From Kribbella antiqua (GTDB taxonomy: Bacteria; Actinomycetota; Actinomycetes; Propionibacteriales; Kribbellaceae), in NCBI RefSeq assembly GCF_004345665.1, contig NZ_SLWR01000013.1, forward strand, positions 62,001 to 126,000: DNA of 64,000 nucleotides, read 5' to 3'. How positions within the stretch are numbered: position 1 is the stretch's first letter; the number at the start of each line of letters is the position of its first letter. This document shows positions 33,440 through 42,404 of this stretch, piece by piece. The notes under the pieces were generated by a model, which saw only the letters and a list, made by a program, of their open reading frames with translations, searched no databases and was not told the origin of the DNA. The position numbers and the translations under genes are program-made.

Positions 33440-34729
33440 TCAGGACAGGATGAAGTAGCGGAGCCAGAGGTATGGGGCTGCGACGAGGATCGTGATCGCG
33501 GTGATCACGACGCCCTTGCGGGTGAAGTCCCAGAAGCTGATCGGGTTGCCGGCGCGGAGGGCGATGCCGATGACGACGACGTTGGCGCTGGCGCCGATCG
33601 CGGTGGCGTTGCCGCCGAAGTCCGCGCCCGCGGCGAGTGCCCACCACAAGGCCTGCGCGTGGCTGGGGTCGGAGACGTTCTTGGCGAGTTCGAGGACGAC
33701 CGGGCTCATCGTGGCGACGTACGGGATGTTGTCGACGATGCCGGACAGGACCGCCGACACGGTCAGGATGAGCATCACCGCGAGCAGCGGCTTGCCCTCC
33801 GTCGCCTTGCCGACCTGGTCGGCGAGGTCACTGATCACCCCGGTCTTCACCAGCGCACCGACCATGATGAACAAGCCGGCGAAGAACAGCAGGGTCTGCC
33901 ACTCGACGCTGCCCATGTAGTCCTTGGTCGGTACGCCGGAGGTCAGCACCAGCAGGCCGGCCCCGAGCAGCGCCACCACCGACGGCTCGACGTGGAACAC
34001 CGCGTGGCCGACGAACCCGGTGAAAACGAGGAGCAGTACGGCGCCGGACTTGAGCAGCAGCCGAGTGTCCTGGATCGCCTCGCGCTCGTTCAGCCGCAGC
34101 ACGTTGTCCACCCGGTCCGGGTCGGCGGTGAACGAGCCCTTGAACAGCCAGGGCAGTACGAGCGTGAACACGATCAGCTCGATCACGACCAGCGGTGTCA
34201 TGTGCGCCAGGAAGTCGTTGAAGGTGAGGCCGGACCGGCTGGCGATGATGATGTTCGGCGGATCACCGATCAGGGTGGCGGCGCCGCCGATGTTCGAGGC
34301 CATCACCTCGGCGATCAGGAACGGCACCGGGTCGATCCCGAGCCGGTCGCAGACCAGCAGCGTGACCGGTGCGATCAGCAGCACGGTGGTGACGTTGTCG
34401 AGGAAGGCCGACGCGGTCGCGGTGATCAGCGTGAGCAGGATCATCACCCGCAACGGCGACCCCTTGGCTCGCTTGGCCGCCCAGATCGCGACGTACTCGA
34501 AGACGCCGGTACGGCGGAGCACGCCGACGATGATCATCATCCCGAGCAGCAGGAAGACGACGTTCCAGTCGATGCCGGTATCCGGGGAGTAGAACGCGTG
34601 CTCGGAGTCGGTGACGCCGAGGGCGAGAAGGACGGCTGCACCACCCAGGGCTGCCAGCAGCTTGTGGGTCCACTCGGTCGCGATCAGGACATACGCAACG
34701 ACAAAGACCACGACGGCGACGACGGTCAC
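33440..34729 (-). CDS. ArsB/NhaD-family anion or Na+/H+ transporter
   Basis: 429 aa, about eleven to twelve membrane helices. Two halves each carry the family signature: [16 protein letters not shown] with [16 protein letters not shown] in the first, and [17 protein letters not shown] with [17 protein letters not shown] in the second. This is the ion-transporter superfamily that includes NhaD, ArsB and P-protein; the substrate is unresolved (Na+, arsenite or organic anion). It starts 19 bp after the CBS-domain gene at 34749, so the CBS protein probably gates or regulates it. Confidence 0.88.
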   Translation of the reverse strand: MTVVAVVVFVVAYVLIATEWTHKLLAALGGAAVLLALGVTDSEHAFYSPDTGIDWNVVFLLLGMMIIVGVLRRTGVFEYVAIWAAKRAKGSPLRVMILLTLITATASAFLDNVTTVLLIAPVTLLVCDRLGIDPVPFLIAEVMASNIGGAATLIGDPPNIIIASRSGLTFNDFLAHMTPLVVIELIVFTLVLPWLFKGSFTADPDRVDNVLRLNEREAIQDTRLLLKSGAVLLLVFTGFVGHAVFHVEPSVVALLGAGLLVLTSGVPTKDYMGSVEWQTLLFFAGLFIMVGALVKTGVISDLADQVGKATEGKPLLAVMLILTVSAVLSGIVDNIPYVATMSPVVLELAKNVSDPSHAQALWWALAAGADFGGNATAIGASANVVVIGIALRAGNPISFWDFTRKGVVITAITILVAAPYLWLRYFILS

Positions 34730-34748
34730 GTCATCACCCGGCCGTCAC

Positions 34749-35180
34749 TCAGTGCGGTGCGACCACCAGCTCCAGGAGCCGGGACGCGGTGATCGCGCCC
34801 ACGATCTCCTTGTCCTTCACGACAGCAACGAGGGGGCATCGCAACCGGGCCATGATCGCGGCCACCTCGAGGACTGTGTCGTCGTGATTCACCACCGGGA
34901 GCTCGAGCGGCTCCGACGGCAGCAGTTTGCGGACGGTCACGCCGGAGAGCTTGTCTGCCACCTGGTCGGCCAGCGACTCGTCGATCACCCGGGCCAGCGA
35001 CGGATCGTCCTGCACGTAGCTCGGTACCAGGAACCGGACCACCTGCGACGCCGGCAGCACCGAGTGAGGTTTCCCCTTCTCGTCGACCACAATCAGCCCC
35101 GGCAGTCGCCGCGAAGCCAGCAACTCGACCGCCTCGCGTGCATCCGTGTCCAGGTTGACCACCGGGTAGTCCTCGGCCAT
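34749..35180 (-). CDS. CBS-domain protein
   Basis: 143 aa, two CBS domains: about 5-50 (YPVVNLDTDAREAVELLASR then LPGLIVVD) and 80-140 (ELPVVNHDDTVLEVAAIMAR, then VGAITASRLLELV). ATG 35180 chosen; GTG 35195 gives five more residues with equally poor ribosome site. Followed closely by the ArsB/NhaD transporter, so it may sense adenine nucleotides for that carrier. Cytoplasmic. Confidence 0.82.
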   Translation of the reverse strand: MAEDYPVVNLDTDAREAVELLASRRLPGLIVVDEKGKPHSVLPASQVVRFLVPSYVQDDPSLARVIDESLADQVADKLSGVTVRKLLPSEPLELPVVNHDDTVLEVAAIMARLRCPLVAVVKDKEIVGAITASRLLELVVAPH

Positions 35181-35474
35181 CTGCTGTCCGTGCACACCTG
35201 CACGATACGCCGGTCAAACGAGGCTTGGGCAATGTCGCAGGGCCATTACCGTGGCCGTGTGCTGCCGCCAGCGTCATGCCGCCTCCGAGGATCGTCGACC
35301 AGCCCGCACCCCGGCTGGAGGCGGGCACTGCCGACCAGGCTTCCCGGCACACCGGCCCCAAGCCTCTCCTATCCGGCGGTGCCGGCGCAAACGATCAGGA
35401 ACGGCGAGTCTGCCGGGCGCCGAAGCCATTGCCGTCAGCAACAGTCCGGCGTGCTCGCGACTCCGGCCGGTGCA

Positions 35475-36155
35475 TTACGCCATGGCGAGCCTGTCGGCCA
35501 GGGATTCGAGGTCGGGAGCGGTCAGGTCGGCCGGCAGGAACGCCTGCGGATACGGCGTCCGCCTGCGATCCAGGTAGTAGCCCAGCAGCCCGGCCCGCCG
35601 AGCTCCGTCGATGTCCCACGGGTGTACGGCGACCAGCGCCATCCGATCCACCTCTGTCTTGCAGACCTCGGCGGCGTACCGGTAGGCCGCGGCGTCCGGC
35701 TTCCAGCGGCCGGGCTTCTCGACGTCCAGGCGATGCTCGAGCAGTTGGAGAACTCCGGCCTCGGCGAACATCTGTTCCGACATCGCCGCCGCGCCGTTGG
35801 TCAAGGTGATCAGGCGGAACCCGAGTTCGCGTAGCCGCGTGAGCCCGGGAGCAACGTCCGGATGTGCATGCAGTTGGGTGAATCCGGACAACACACTGCT
35901 GATCACCTCGTCGGTCGCGTCGAGCCCGGCGCCGACCAGCATCGAGTGGAGCAGGTCGCTGCCGATTGTGCGGAAGGCGGCGTACGAGCCGGCGGCTGTG
36001 AGTGCGAATCCGTCCCGGAGCGTGGCTGCGAACCAGGCGTCCAGAGCATGCCCGGGCATCCCCACGGCCTCGAAACGGGCGCGCAAGGGTTCCAGATCGG
36101 ACAGGGTCTCGTTGACGTCCAGTACCAGTACTTCGGGCCGTTGGTTTGTCACCAT
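35475..36155 (-). CDS. haloacid dehalogenase type II (HAD superfamily)
   Basis: 226 aa. Nucleophile D13 in VLDVNETLSD, motif II TLTNG (Thr/Asn), lysine in VEKPGRWKPD, and acidic motif AVHPWDIDGARRAG. The length and DVNETL start match L-2-haloacid dehalogenases, but many such proteins have other substrates. ATG 36155 follows AAGGGG. Head-to-head with a TetR gene over a shared perfect operator, so it is very likely repressed by it. Confidence 0.88.
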   Translation of the reverse strand: MVTNQRPEVLVLDVNETLSDLEPLRARFEAVGMPGHALDAWFAATLRDGFALTAAGSYAAFRTIGSDLLHSMLVGAGLDATDEVISSVLSGFTQLHAHPDVAPGLTRLRELGFRLITLTNGAAAMSEQMFAEAGVLQLLEHRLDVEKPGRWKPDAAAYRYAAEVCKTEVDRMALVAVHPWDIDGARRAGLLGYYLDRRRTPYPQAFLPADLTAPDLESLADRLAMA

Positions 36156-36163
36156 CGCGGCAT

Positions 36164-36201
36164 ACCCCTTATCTTGGATTGGTCGTTCCAAGATAAGGGG
36201 T
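36164..36201. promoter_or_regulatory. 15-bp perfect inverted repeat, TetR operator
   Basis: ACCCCTTATCTTGGA, 8-nt spacer, then the exact reverse complement TCCAAGATAAGGGGT. It fills most of the 51-bp gap between the dehalogenase (minus) and TetR (plus) genes, so one bound dimer pair could block both promoters. The TetR protein 5 bp away is the obvious ligand. Confidence 0.75.
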
Positions 36202-36206
36202 GTGGC

Positions 36207-36803
36207 GTGCCGGATGTCAAACACTTCGACGCGGATGAAGCGCTGGCAGCGGTCGAGCTGCTCTTCTGGCGTCAGGGGGTGACCGCGACCGGGATCCAGG
36301 ACATCGTGTCCGCGACCGGGCTGAGCCGGTCGAGTCTCTACAACGCCTTCGGCAGCAAGGAAGAGCTCTACGCCGCAGCGCTTCAGAGGTATCTCGACGA
36401 GCGCTCCCGGCCGATGTTCGACCGACTCGCCTCCGACGATCGCGGCCTGCCGGCAATCGCCGACTTCTTCGACCGCCTGATCCGCCTCCGCTGCACAGGT
36501 CGTCATGCTCGCTGGGGTTGCCTGATCTCGAATGCCCACACCGAGCACTCCAGCGAACCCGCTCGGTTGCTGCTCGACCAGCACCACGGAGGCCTCCGCG
36601 CTGCATTCGAGGCGGCCCTGGAAGTTGCCCGAGGCAAGGGCGACCTCCGCCCGGGCCTCGATCAGGCCGGGGCCGCCGAGATGCTCACCCTCCTCGCGTA
36701 CGGCGTCAACCTCCGCTCCCGGTCCGGCGCCGCACCCAAGGACCTGAAGGCGGGCGTCGAAACCTGCCTCCACACACTCGCAAAGCACCCGCTCGGGTTC
36801 TGA
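36207..36803 (+). CDS. TetR-family transcriptional regulator
   Basis: 198 aa. N-terminal HTH: VTATGIQDIVSATGLSRSSL then YNAFGSKEELYAAAL (about 20-60). The C-terminal ligand domain of the AcrR/TetR_C_16-like type has RHARWGCLISNAHTEHSS. GTG 36207 with AAGGGG upstream. It begins 5 bp after the inverted repeat that also covers the divergent dehalogenase promoter, so it is probably a local repressor and autoregulator. The inducer may be the dehalogenase substrate (inferred). Confidence 0.9.
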   Translation: MPDVKHFDADEALAAVELLFWRQGVTATGIQDIVSATGLSRSSLYNAFGSKEELYAAALQRYLDERSRPMFDRLASDDRGLPAIADFFDRLIRLRCTGRHARWGCLISNAHTEHSSEPARLLLDQHHGGLRAAFEAALEVARGKGDLRPGLDQAGAAEMLTLLAYGVNLRSRSGAAPKDLKAGVETCLHTLAKHPLGF

Positions 36804-36821
36804 GCGAAACTCGACAGACTG

Positions 36822-38219
36822 TCAGACGGGGGCCGCCTCTCCGGCCGAGGTGACCGCCGCCGCCATGGAGCGGGCGTGGGTTGTGGTGAGGACGATGAGG
36901 GCTGCGGTGAGGTGGAGTAGTCCTTGCCGGAGCTCGTGGCCGAAACTTGCGTACGCCAGGTACGACGCCACAGGTACGGCGAGCCACTCGGCCCGGCCGG
37001 CCAGTACGGCGAGTGCGATCAGCGGAAGGCCGTACCAGGGATAGGTCGGCGTGGTCAGCAGGAGTGCGGCGCCGTACAACCAGCAGCAGGTGACGGCGAT
37101 CGGTTGCCGGCCGTGCAGGCGGATCGCCAGCACCGCGAGGGCGATCGCGAGGACTCCTGTCACGATCTGCCGGGCCGCGGGAGGCAACACCAGCGCGAGG
37201 ATCGCCGAGCGGGAGCTGCCGTCGGAGAATCCTTCCTGGCCGAGATAGCCGGGCAGGAATCCGAGCACCAAGGTGCCCACGGCAAGCACCTGTGGAAGGT
37301 AGCTCGCAACGAAGGCGCCCACGGCAACGATCGGGGTGGTGAGGCTCTGCCGCCGGAGCGCTGTAAAGGCCGGCAGGAGGAGCAGTGGCAGGAGTTTCAC
37401 GCCCGCGGCCGCGCCGAGCAGGAGACCGGTGACAACCGGTCTTCGGCGAACGGCGGTGACGAGTGCCGCAACGATGAGGCCGGCCGCAAGAACGTCGACG
37501 TGGGCAGCGCTGCCGGCTTCGAGAGCGACCATCGGGGACCACCCCCACAGCACCGCCCAGCGAGGGTCCCGGTCGCGACGCCGTAGCTCGGTGGCCAGGA
37601 GTGCTGTCACACCGACCGCGAGCGCCGCGGCAGCCAGTTGGAGTCCGAAAGTCCCCGCCGACCACGGGGTGAGGAAGGCCACGACGGTGAAGTAGGCCTG
37701 GGCGACCGGCGGGTAGATCGTCGGCACCCGAGGACGATTGATACGTGTTCGGGGATCATCGGCCGACACTGCGGCAAGCGCGGCCGCATCATGCGGGACG
37801 CGCGGTGGACCGGTGACGCCAGTTCGATCCTCGGGCGAAAGGCCGGGGAAGAGTATCGGGTCACGAAGCCGCGCCAGTGAGTCGTCCAGCGGTACATGAG
37901 AGTACGGCGAACTACCGGAGAGCTGGACACGTCCGTCCCAGACGTAGCGGTAGGCGTCTGTACTGGTGATCGGCGCTAGGGTCAGACCGGGGAGCTGGCA
38001 GGCCCCAGCGAAGAGAAGGACGCCGAGCAGCACCCGGGGACCCGGTCGATGACGGGTGATCAGCCAGGTGATCCCACCTAGTAGGAGCGTCGCCGCGAGC
38101 AGAGTGAGGTTCGGCCACCAACTCGCAGCGGCGGTGGTTATCACAGCCGTGCTACCCATCAAGGCGATCAGTCCACCGACCGCAAGCGGCAGGCCTTGCC
38201 CGCGGGACGCCACGGACAT
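36822..38219 (-). CDS. GT87-type membrane glycosyltransferase (last gene of the operon)
   Basis: 465 aa with about eleven membrane helices. ATG 38219 overlaps the previous stop as TGATG. The periplasmic DAYRYVWDGRVQLSGSSPYS and the later TIYPPVAQAYF and AAAGVKLLPLLLLPAF stretches are the signature of GT-C/GT87 mannosyl or glycosyl transferases that use polyprenyl-phosphate sugars. Likely acts on the outer face of the membrane, adding a sugar to a lipid or wall glycan built by the upstream cytoplasmic enzymes. The acceptor is unknown. Confidence 0.85.
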   Translation of the reverse strand: MSVASRGQGLPLAVGGLIALMGSTAVITTAAASWWPNLTLLAATLLLGGITWLITRHRPGPRVLLGVLLFAGACQLPGLTLAPITSTDAYRYVWDGRVQLSGSSPYSHVPLDDSLARLRDPILFPGLSPEDRTGVTGPPRVPHDAAALAAVSADDPRTRINRPRVPTIYPPVAQAYFTVVAFLTPWSAGTFGLQLAAAALAVGVTALLATELRRRDRDPRWAVLWGWSPMVALEAGSAAHVDVLAAGLIVAALVTAVRRRPVVTGLLLGAAAGVKLLPLLLLPAFTALRRQSLTTPIVAVGAFVASYLPQVLAVGTLVLGFLPGYLGQEGFSDGSSRSAILALVLPPAARQIVTGVLAIALAVLAIRLHGRQPIAVTCCWLYGAALLLTTPTYPWYGLPLIALAVLAGRAEWLAVPVASYLAYASFGHELRQGLLHLTAALIVLTTTHARSMAAAVTSAGEAAPV

Positions 38220-39523
38220 CACTGAGTCCGGTGAAGCTCGGCCACCGGGGCTCGACTCCGGCGGGAGACTTCTGCCCCACGGCGGAAGGTGAGGAACACT
38301 CGGCCGCCCGCACGCCATTCCTCCGCCGCGATGAGCCCGGCGGTGCGCGCGTACCGGACCACCGCGCGACTGCCAACCCTTGCCCAGGGCAAGGGATTCG
38401 ACCGGCGCCCGGACACGCCGCGCAGCACGATCGCACTGGTGTCGTCGAGAGTGTCGTCCGGATCGACTTCGACCAGCACCAACCCGTTCGGCCGGACAAG
38501 CTCAGCGCATCGCCGCAACAAGACGTCCGGGGCGCCTCCGATCCCGATGTTGCCGTCCATCAGCAGGGCGCTTCCCCAGCGACCTTCCCCAGGAAGTGGC
38601 TCGTTCACCGCCCGGCGCAGAGCCGCGGCCCCTCGACTGGTGGTAAGCCGGACGGCGTGCGCCGAGATGTCGACGCCCAGCGCCGGGATCCCCTGCTCGG
38701 TGAGCGCGAGGACGATCCGCCCGGGACCACATCCGATGTCCAGCACTGGTCCCTCGCAGCGGCTCAAGGCGATGCGATCCACCGCGTCAGCGGGCGCCCG
38801 CCAGCGATCCAGGTCGGACAGCCCCGGAACAGTGCGCCCGTCGGAGCCGGTGACAACCACTCGCCCGCCTTCGAGCGCCCGCTCGAAGAGCAGGACGGGA
38901 TGGGCCGCGTGCTGTAGCCGGCGGTGCAGCCGCGACATTCGCAGGTGGGGAAAGCCGGCGGCGATCGCGGCCGCGTCCTCCGGGGTGTCCATGTCGCGAA
39001 GCGTCGGCAGCAACTTGACCCGGTACCCGAGGAGCTCGAGCCTGGCCAACTGGGCGGCGCCGGTGTACTCGGTCGACATCGGTACGCCGACGAGTGCGCG
39101 CCGATCGGGCTCGCGAAGGCCAAGACACCAATAGCCGCCGTCCTCGGTCAGCCCCAGTACGGCATCGTGCCCCGACCAGTCGGCTCCGAGGAGCGCGGGA
39201 GTCACCTGCGGGGTGTCCATGCCGATCAGGAGCATCGGCGATCCGTCGTACGCGTCCTCGAAAGCCGCGGCCAGGCGCTCGTCGAGTCCGTTGCCGTGCT
39301 GGGCGATCACGCAGAACCCGTCCGGCAGCCATGGCCCGGCCATCCCGTCCAGCGCGAGTACGTGGCGCGGCACTGGCGTCTTCCGTACGGCGGCCAAGGT
39401 GTCGGCGAGCGAGGCCCGGGCTAGGGCGGCTGCTTCGTCCGGGGTGAACTCTGTCTGCAGACGGGTCTTCACCTTGCCAGGCAGAGGTTCCTTCGCGATC
39501 ACGATCACCGTGCCTGCGTTCAT
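38219..39523 (-). CDS. DUF2064 nucleotidyl/glycosyl transferase fused to a SAM methyltransferase
   Basis: 434 aa, two enzymes in one chain. Residues 1-200 are the TIGR04282/DUF2064 transferase fold (VIVIAKEPLPGKVKTRLQTE, then LLIGMDTPQVTP, then EDGGYWCLGLREPD), related to CofC and GT-A folds. Residues about 245-434 are a class I methyltransferase with VLDIGCGPGRIVLALTEQGI. ATG 39523 overlaps the GT2 stop by 4 nt. Fusion suggests a metabolite passed between transfer and methylation; both substrates unknown. Usually these domains are separate genes. Confidence 0.85.
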   Translation of the reverse strand: MNAGTVIVIAKEPLPGKVKTRLQTEFTPDEAAALARASLADTLAAVRKTPVPRHVLALDGMAGPWLPDGFCVIAQHGNGLDERLAAAFEDAYDGSPMLLIGMDTPQVTPALLGADWSGHDAVLGLTEDGGYWCLGLREPDRRALVGVPMSTEYTGAAQLARLELLGYRVKLLPTLRDMDTPEDAAAIAAGFPHLRMSRLHRRLQHAAHPVLLFERALEGGRVVVTGSDGRTVPGLSDLDRWRAPADAVDRIALSRCEGPVLDIGCGPGRIVLALTEQGIPALGVDISAHAVRLTTSRGAAALRRAVNEPLPGEGRWGSALLMDGNIGIGGAPDVLLRRCAELVRPNGLVLVEVDPDDTLDDTSAIVLRGVSGRRSNPLPWARVGSRAVVRYARTAGLIAAEEWRAGGRVFLTFRRGAEVSRRSRAPVAELHRTQ

Positions 39524-40167
39524 GCGGACAGCACCTTGGTCATGTCCTTGACCGCCCGTACGGCGCCAAGCGGCGTACCGGTGACCTTCGAACGACCTGA
39601 CCGTGGCAGGTAGTCCACCTCGACCTCGTCGATCCGCCAACCGGCATCGGCTGCCTTCACCACCGTTTCCAGCGGATATCCGGATCGCCTGTCGGTCAAC
39701 GCGAGCTCCAGCAACGCCTCGCGGCGGGCGGCGCGCATCGGGCCGAGGTCGTGCAGGCGGACCCCGGTACGGCGACGGATGCGGCGGGCGAGTTCGGCGT
39801 TGGCGAGACGGAGGTGCCAGGGCCACGCATCGCGCGTGACCGGGCGGCGGCGTCCCAGCACGAGATCGGCCCGGCCGGCGATCACCGGAGCGGTCACCCG
39901 GACAAGCTGACGCGCGTCCAGTGAGGCGTCCGCGTCGAGGAACGCCACCACCGGGGCGGTCGCGGCTTCCAGACCCGCGTGACACGCAGCGCCGTACCCA
40001 CGAAGCTCACACGAAATCACGGTCGCGCCCAGCCCGGCGGCGATCCCAGCCGAGCCGTCGGTCGAACCGTTGTCAACGACAACGGCCCGGACGCCCTCCG
40101 GCAATCGGTCGAGCACCCACGGCAGAGCAGCGGCTTCGTTCAGACACGGAAGGACCAGGTCGATCAC
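39520..40167 (-). CDS. GT2-family glycosyltransferase
   Basis: 215 aa, short GT-A enzyme of the dolichyl-phosphate-sugar synthase kind: DLVLPCLNEAAALPWVLDRL, VVDNGSTDGS, FLDADASLD (DxD metal site), and DLGPMRAARREALLEL. GTG 40167 overlaps the epimerase stop by 4 nt. There is no membrane helix, so it probably works at the inner membrane surface making a lipid-linked sugar for the GT87 enzyme. Confidence 0.9.
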   Translation of the reverse strand: MIDLVLPCLNEAAALPWVLDRLPEGVRAVVVDNGSTDGSAGIAAGLGATVISCELRGYGAACHAGLEAATAPVVAFLDADASLDARQLVRVTAPVIAGRADLVLGRRRPVTRDAWPWHLRLANAELARRIRRRTGVRLHDLGPMRAARREALLELALTDRRSGYPLETVVKAADAGWRIDEVEVDYLPRSGRSKVTGTPLGAVRAVKDMTKVLSA

Positions 40168-41189
40168 GACTGCGGCTCGCTTACGGTGGAGGCGATGCCG
40201 GCGGCAAGGTCGTACGACGGCTTCCAGCCCAGCTCGGCCTTGATCCGGTCGGAGCTGGCGGTGATGTGCCGGACGTCACCCAGGCGGAACCGCCCGGTGA
40301 TCACCGGCGCCGGTCCGCCGTACGCGCGGGAGAGCTCAGCCGCCAGCTCCCCGATGGTGTGGACGGTCCCGCTCCCGACGTTGTACGCCGCGACCTGTGG
40401 ATGGTCGGCCACGGCGGCCGCTGCCACGGCCGAGGCGACGTCGCGGACGTGGACGAAGTCGCGGCGCTGCCGGCCGTCTTCGAAGACCTGCGGCGGTTCG
40501 CCCCGCTCGAGGCTCGAGCGGAACAACGCCGCGACTCCGGCGTACGGCGTATTGCGCGGCATCCCCGGGCCGTAGACGTTGTGGAATCGCAGCGCCGCGA
40601 CCCGGCCGCCGGTCTCTCGGGCCCAGGCCGAGGCGAGGTGTTCACCGGTCAGCTTGGATGCCGCATACGCGTTGCGTGGATCGGGACAGGCGTCCTCGTC
40701 GACCAGCCCCGGCTGGAGGAACTCCCCGCAGTACGGACAGGGCGGTTCGAAGTCTCCTTGCGCCAGATCCTCGATTCGCCGGGGCCCGGGAGCGACGCGG
40801 CCGTGACGGGCGCATTCGTAGCGACCTTCGCCGTACACGACCATCGAGCTCGCATAGACGAGGTGCTCGATCCTGAGGCGGCCCATCTGCCGGAGCAATA
40901 CCGCGGTGCCGAGGCTGTTGCTGCTGACGTAGTCGTCGATGTCGTTCAGGTCGACGCCGAGCCCCACCTTCGCTGCCAGATGCACGACGACGTCCACGCC
41001 CGCCAGCGCGGCGGTGACCGCATCGGCGTCCCGTACGTCGGCCACGACGAGGTTCTGCACCGCCGGCGGCTGATCGTGAACGTCGGCGCGGAGGGAGTCG
41101 AACACGGTGACATCGTGGCCGCCAGCAACGAGTTGGGCCAGCACGGGCCGGCCGATGAAGCCGGCACCTCCGGTGAGCAGGACCTTCAC
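40164..41189 (-). CDS. NAD-dependent sugar-nucleotide epimerase/dehydratase
   Basis: 341-aa extended SDR. NAD loop LLTGGAGFIG at 4-13, YxxxK pair Y175/K179 (AYAASK), and RRDFVHVRDVASAV typical of UDP-glucose 4-epimerase-like enzymes. An unusual insert before the active site carries C126, C151, C154 and C168 (CPYCG), a possible zinc site. GTG 41189 overlaps the MTAP stop (GTGA). Makes the sugar nucleotide for the two glycosyltransferases; which sugar is not predictable. Confidence 0.88.
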   Translation of the reverse strand: MKVLLTGGAGFIGRPVLAQLVAGGHDVTVFDSLRADVHDQPPAVQNLVVADVRDADAVTAALAGVDVVVHLAAKVGLGVDLNDIDDYVSSNSLGTAVLLRQMGRLRIEHLVYASSMVVYGEGRYECARHGRVAPGPRRIEDLAQGDFEPPCPYCGEFLQPGLVDEDACPDPRNAYAASKLTGEHLASAWARETGGRVAALRFHNVYGPGMPRNTPYAGVAALFRSSLERGEPPQVFEDGRQRRDFVHVRDVASAVAAAAVADHPQVAAYNVGSGTVHTIGELAAELSRAYGGPAPVITGRFRLGDVRHITASSDRIKAELGWKPSYDLAAGIASTVSEPQS

Positions 41190-41977
41190 GCGGACCGCCG
41201 ATCGGCCGCGGTTCCGTCGAGTGCATGACGGCACGTACAGTCGACATCCGGTTTGGGCAGCTGGGCGATCACGTCGGCGAGGAGAACCTTGAGTCGCTCG
41301 ATGCTCCGGCCGAACACTTCGAAGACTTCAGCCTGGGTGACGCCCTCCCCGGCCGCCACGCCGGCGTCGTGGTCGGTGACCACCGCGAGCGAGGTGTAGC
41401 AGAGCCCGAGCTCGCGGGCGATCGACGCCTCGGGTGCACCGGTCATGCCGACCACGGACCAGCCCTGCGCGGCGTGCCACTGCGACTCCGCGCGGGTGGA
41501 GAACCGCGGACCGTTGATCACCACCATCGTGCCGTCCGGAACCACGTTGCCCAGAGCAATCACCGTGGCTCGGCCGGCCGGGCAGTACGGGTCGGCCGGC
41601 GAGGTATGGACCACCGGATGCGGCGGACCGTCGTACAGGGTGTGTTCGCGGCCCCAGGTGCGGTCGACGAACTGATCGGGTACGACGAAGGTGCCGGGGG
41701 TGAGCTCGGGACGCAACGACCCGACCGCGCAGGGACCGAGGACCTGCCGGACGCCGAGCGCGTGCAGGGCCCAGAGGTTCGCGCGGTAGTTCACCCGGTG
41801 CGGCGGGAAGCGGTGGTCGGCGCCATGCCGAGGGATGAAGGCCACCTGGCGGCCGTTCACGTCGCCGACGACGGGAGCCTCACTGGGCAGGCCGTACGGC
41901 GTCTCGACCGGCACCGGACGTGCGTCCTGCAGAAACGAATAGAAGCCGGATCCACCGATCACACCGATCTCTGCCAT
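41186..41977 (-). CDS. mtnP: S-methyl-5'-thioadenosine phosphorylase family protein
   Basis: 263 aa, purine nucleoside phosphorylase fold: IGVIGGSGFYSFL at the start, then VAFIPRHGADHRFPPHRVNY, CAVGSLRPELTPG, the MGSPEF-like GMTGAPEASIARELGLCYTS, and VTDHDAG. It would cut MTA (from polyamine synthesis or SAM use) to adenine plus methylthioribose-phosphate. Start at ATG 41977; GGGTCGGGG precedes. Placed in a coupled glycan operon beside a methyltransferase, which is an odd setting, so a relative acting on another purine is possible. Confidence 0.85.
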   Translation of the reverse strand: MAEIGVIGGSGFYSFLQDARPVPVETPYGLPSEAPVVGDVNGRQVAFIPRHGADHRFPPHRVNYRANLWALHALGVRQVLGPCAVGSLRPELTPGTFVVPDQFVDRTWGREHTLYDGPPHPVVHTSPADPYCPAGRATVIALGNVVPDGTMVVINGPRFSTRAESQWHAAQGWSVVGMTGAPEASIARELGLCYTSLAVVTDHDAGVAAGEGVTQAEVFEVFGRSIERLKVLLADVIAQLPKPDVDCTCRHALDGTAADRRSA

Positions 41978-41987
41978 GGCCCCGACC

Positions 41988-42404
41988 CTAGGGCTGCTCA
42001 TCCCGCCGGTGACTCGATCCGGCCGATCCGTCAGCGCGCCGTAACCGGATGACCAGTGCCAGCACGCCGACCAGAACGATCGTCGCCTCCAGCACCAGCC
42101 AGTCACGGAGGTAGTTGCGCGACAACACGGTCGGATTCACGCCCTTGCCTTGGCGGAGCAGCAACGGAATCGCGATGAGCGTGGTGACTCCGACGTACAG
42201 GAGCGTCGCGCGGACAGTCGTCCAGCGGGTCAGTAGCCATCCGGCGCCGATGGCCAGCGGGATCAGAAGGAAGTCGTCCACCAGTACGGCGCCGCCCAGC
42301 CAGAGCGGCAGCCGGATCAGGGCGTCGGTGCTCAAGCTATGCAGCAACAACCACAGGCCCCACAATCCGCAGGCGACACCGCAGACGGCCATGACCTTCC
42401 TCAC
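41988..42404 (-). CDS. small membrane protein of the operon
   Basis: 138 aa with four hydrophobic helices (about 5-22, 33-54, 60-80 and 105-125). GTG 42404, overlapping the oxidoreductase stop (GTGA) with GGAGG upstream, sets the start. No family recognised. Position between the Mo-enzyme and MTAP suggests a membrane accessory. Confidence 0.75.
   Translation of the reverse strand: MRKVMAVCGVACGLWGLWLLLHSLSTDALIRLPLWLGGAVLVDDFLLIPLAIGAGWLLTRWTTVRATLLYVGVTTLIAIPLLLRQGKGVNPTVLSRNYLRDWLVLEATIVLVGVLALVIRLRRADGSAGSSHRRDEQP

Noticed and set aside
33260-34792. 510-codon plus-strand ORF opposite the ArsB/NhaD gene
   Set aside because: It is antisense to a strongly supported membrane protein, has an Asp/Arg/His-skewed composition typical of shadow frames, and no ribosome site.
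39921-41228. 435-codon plus-strand ORF opposite the GT2 and epimerase genes
   Set aside because: Antisense shadow; both minus-strand genes carry conserved motifs.
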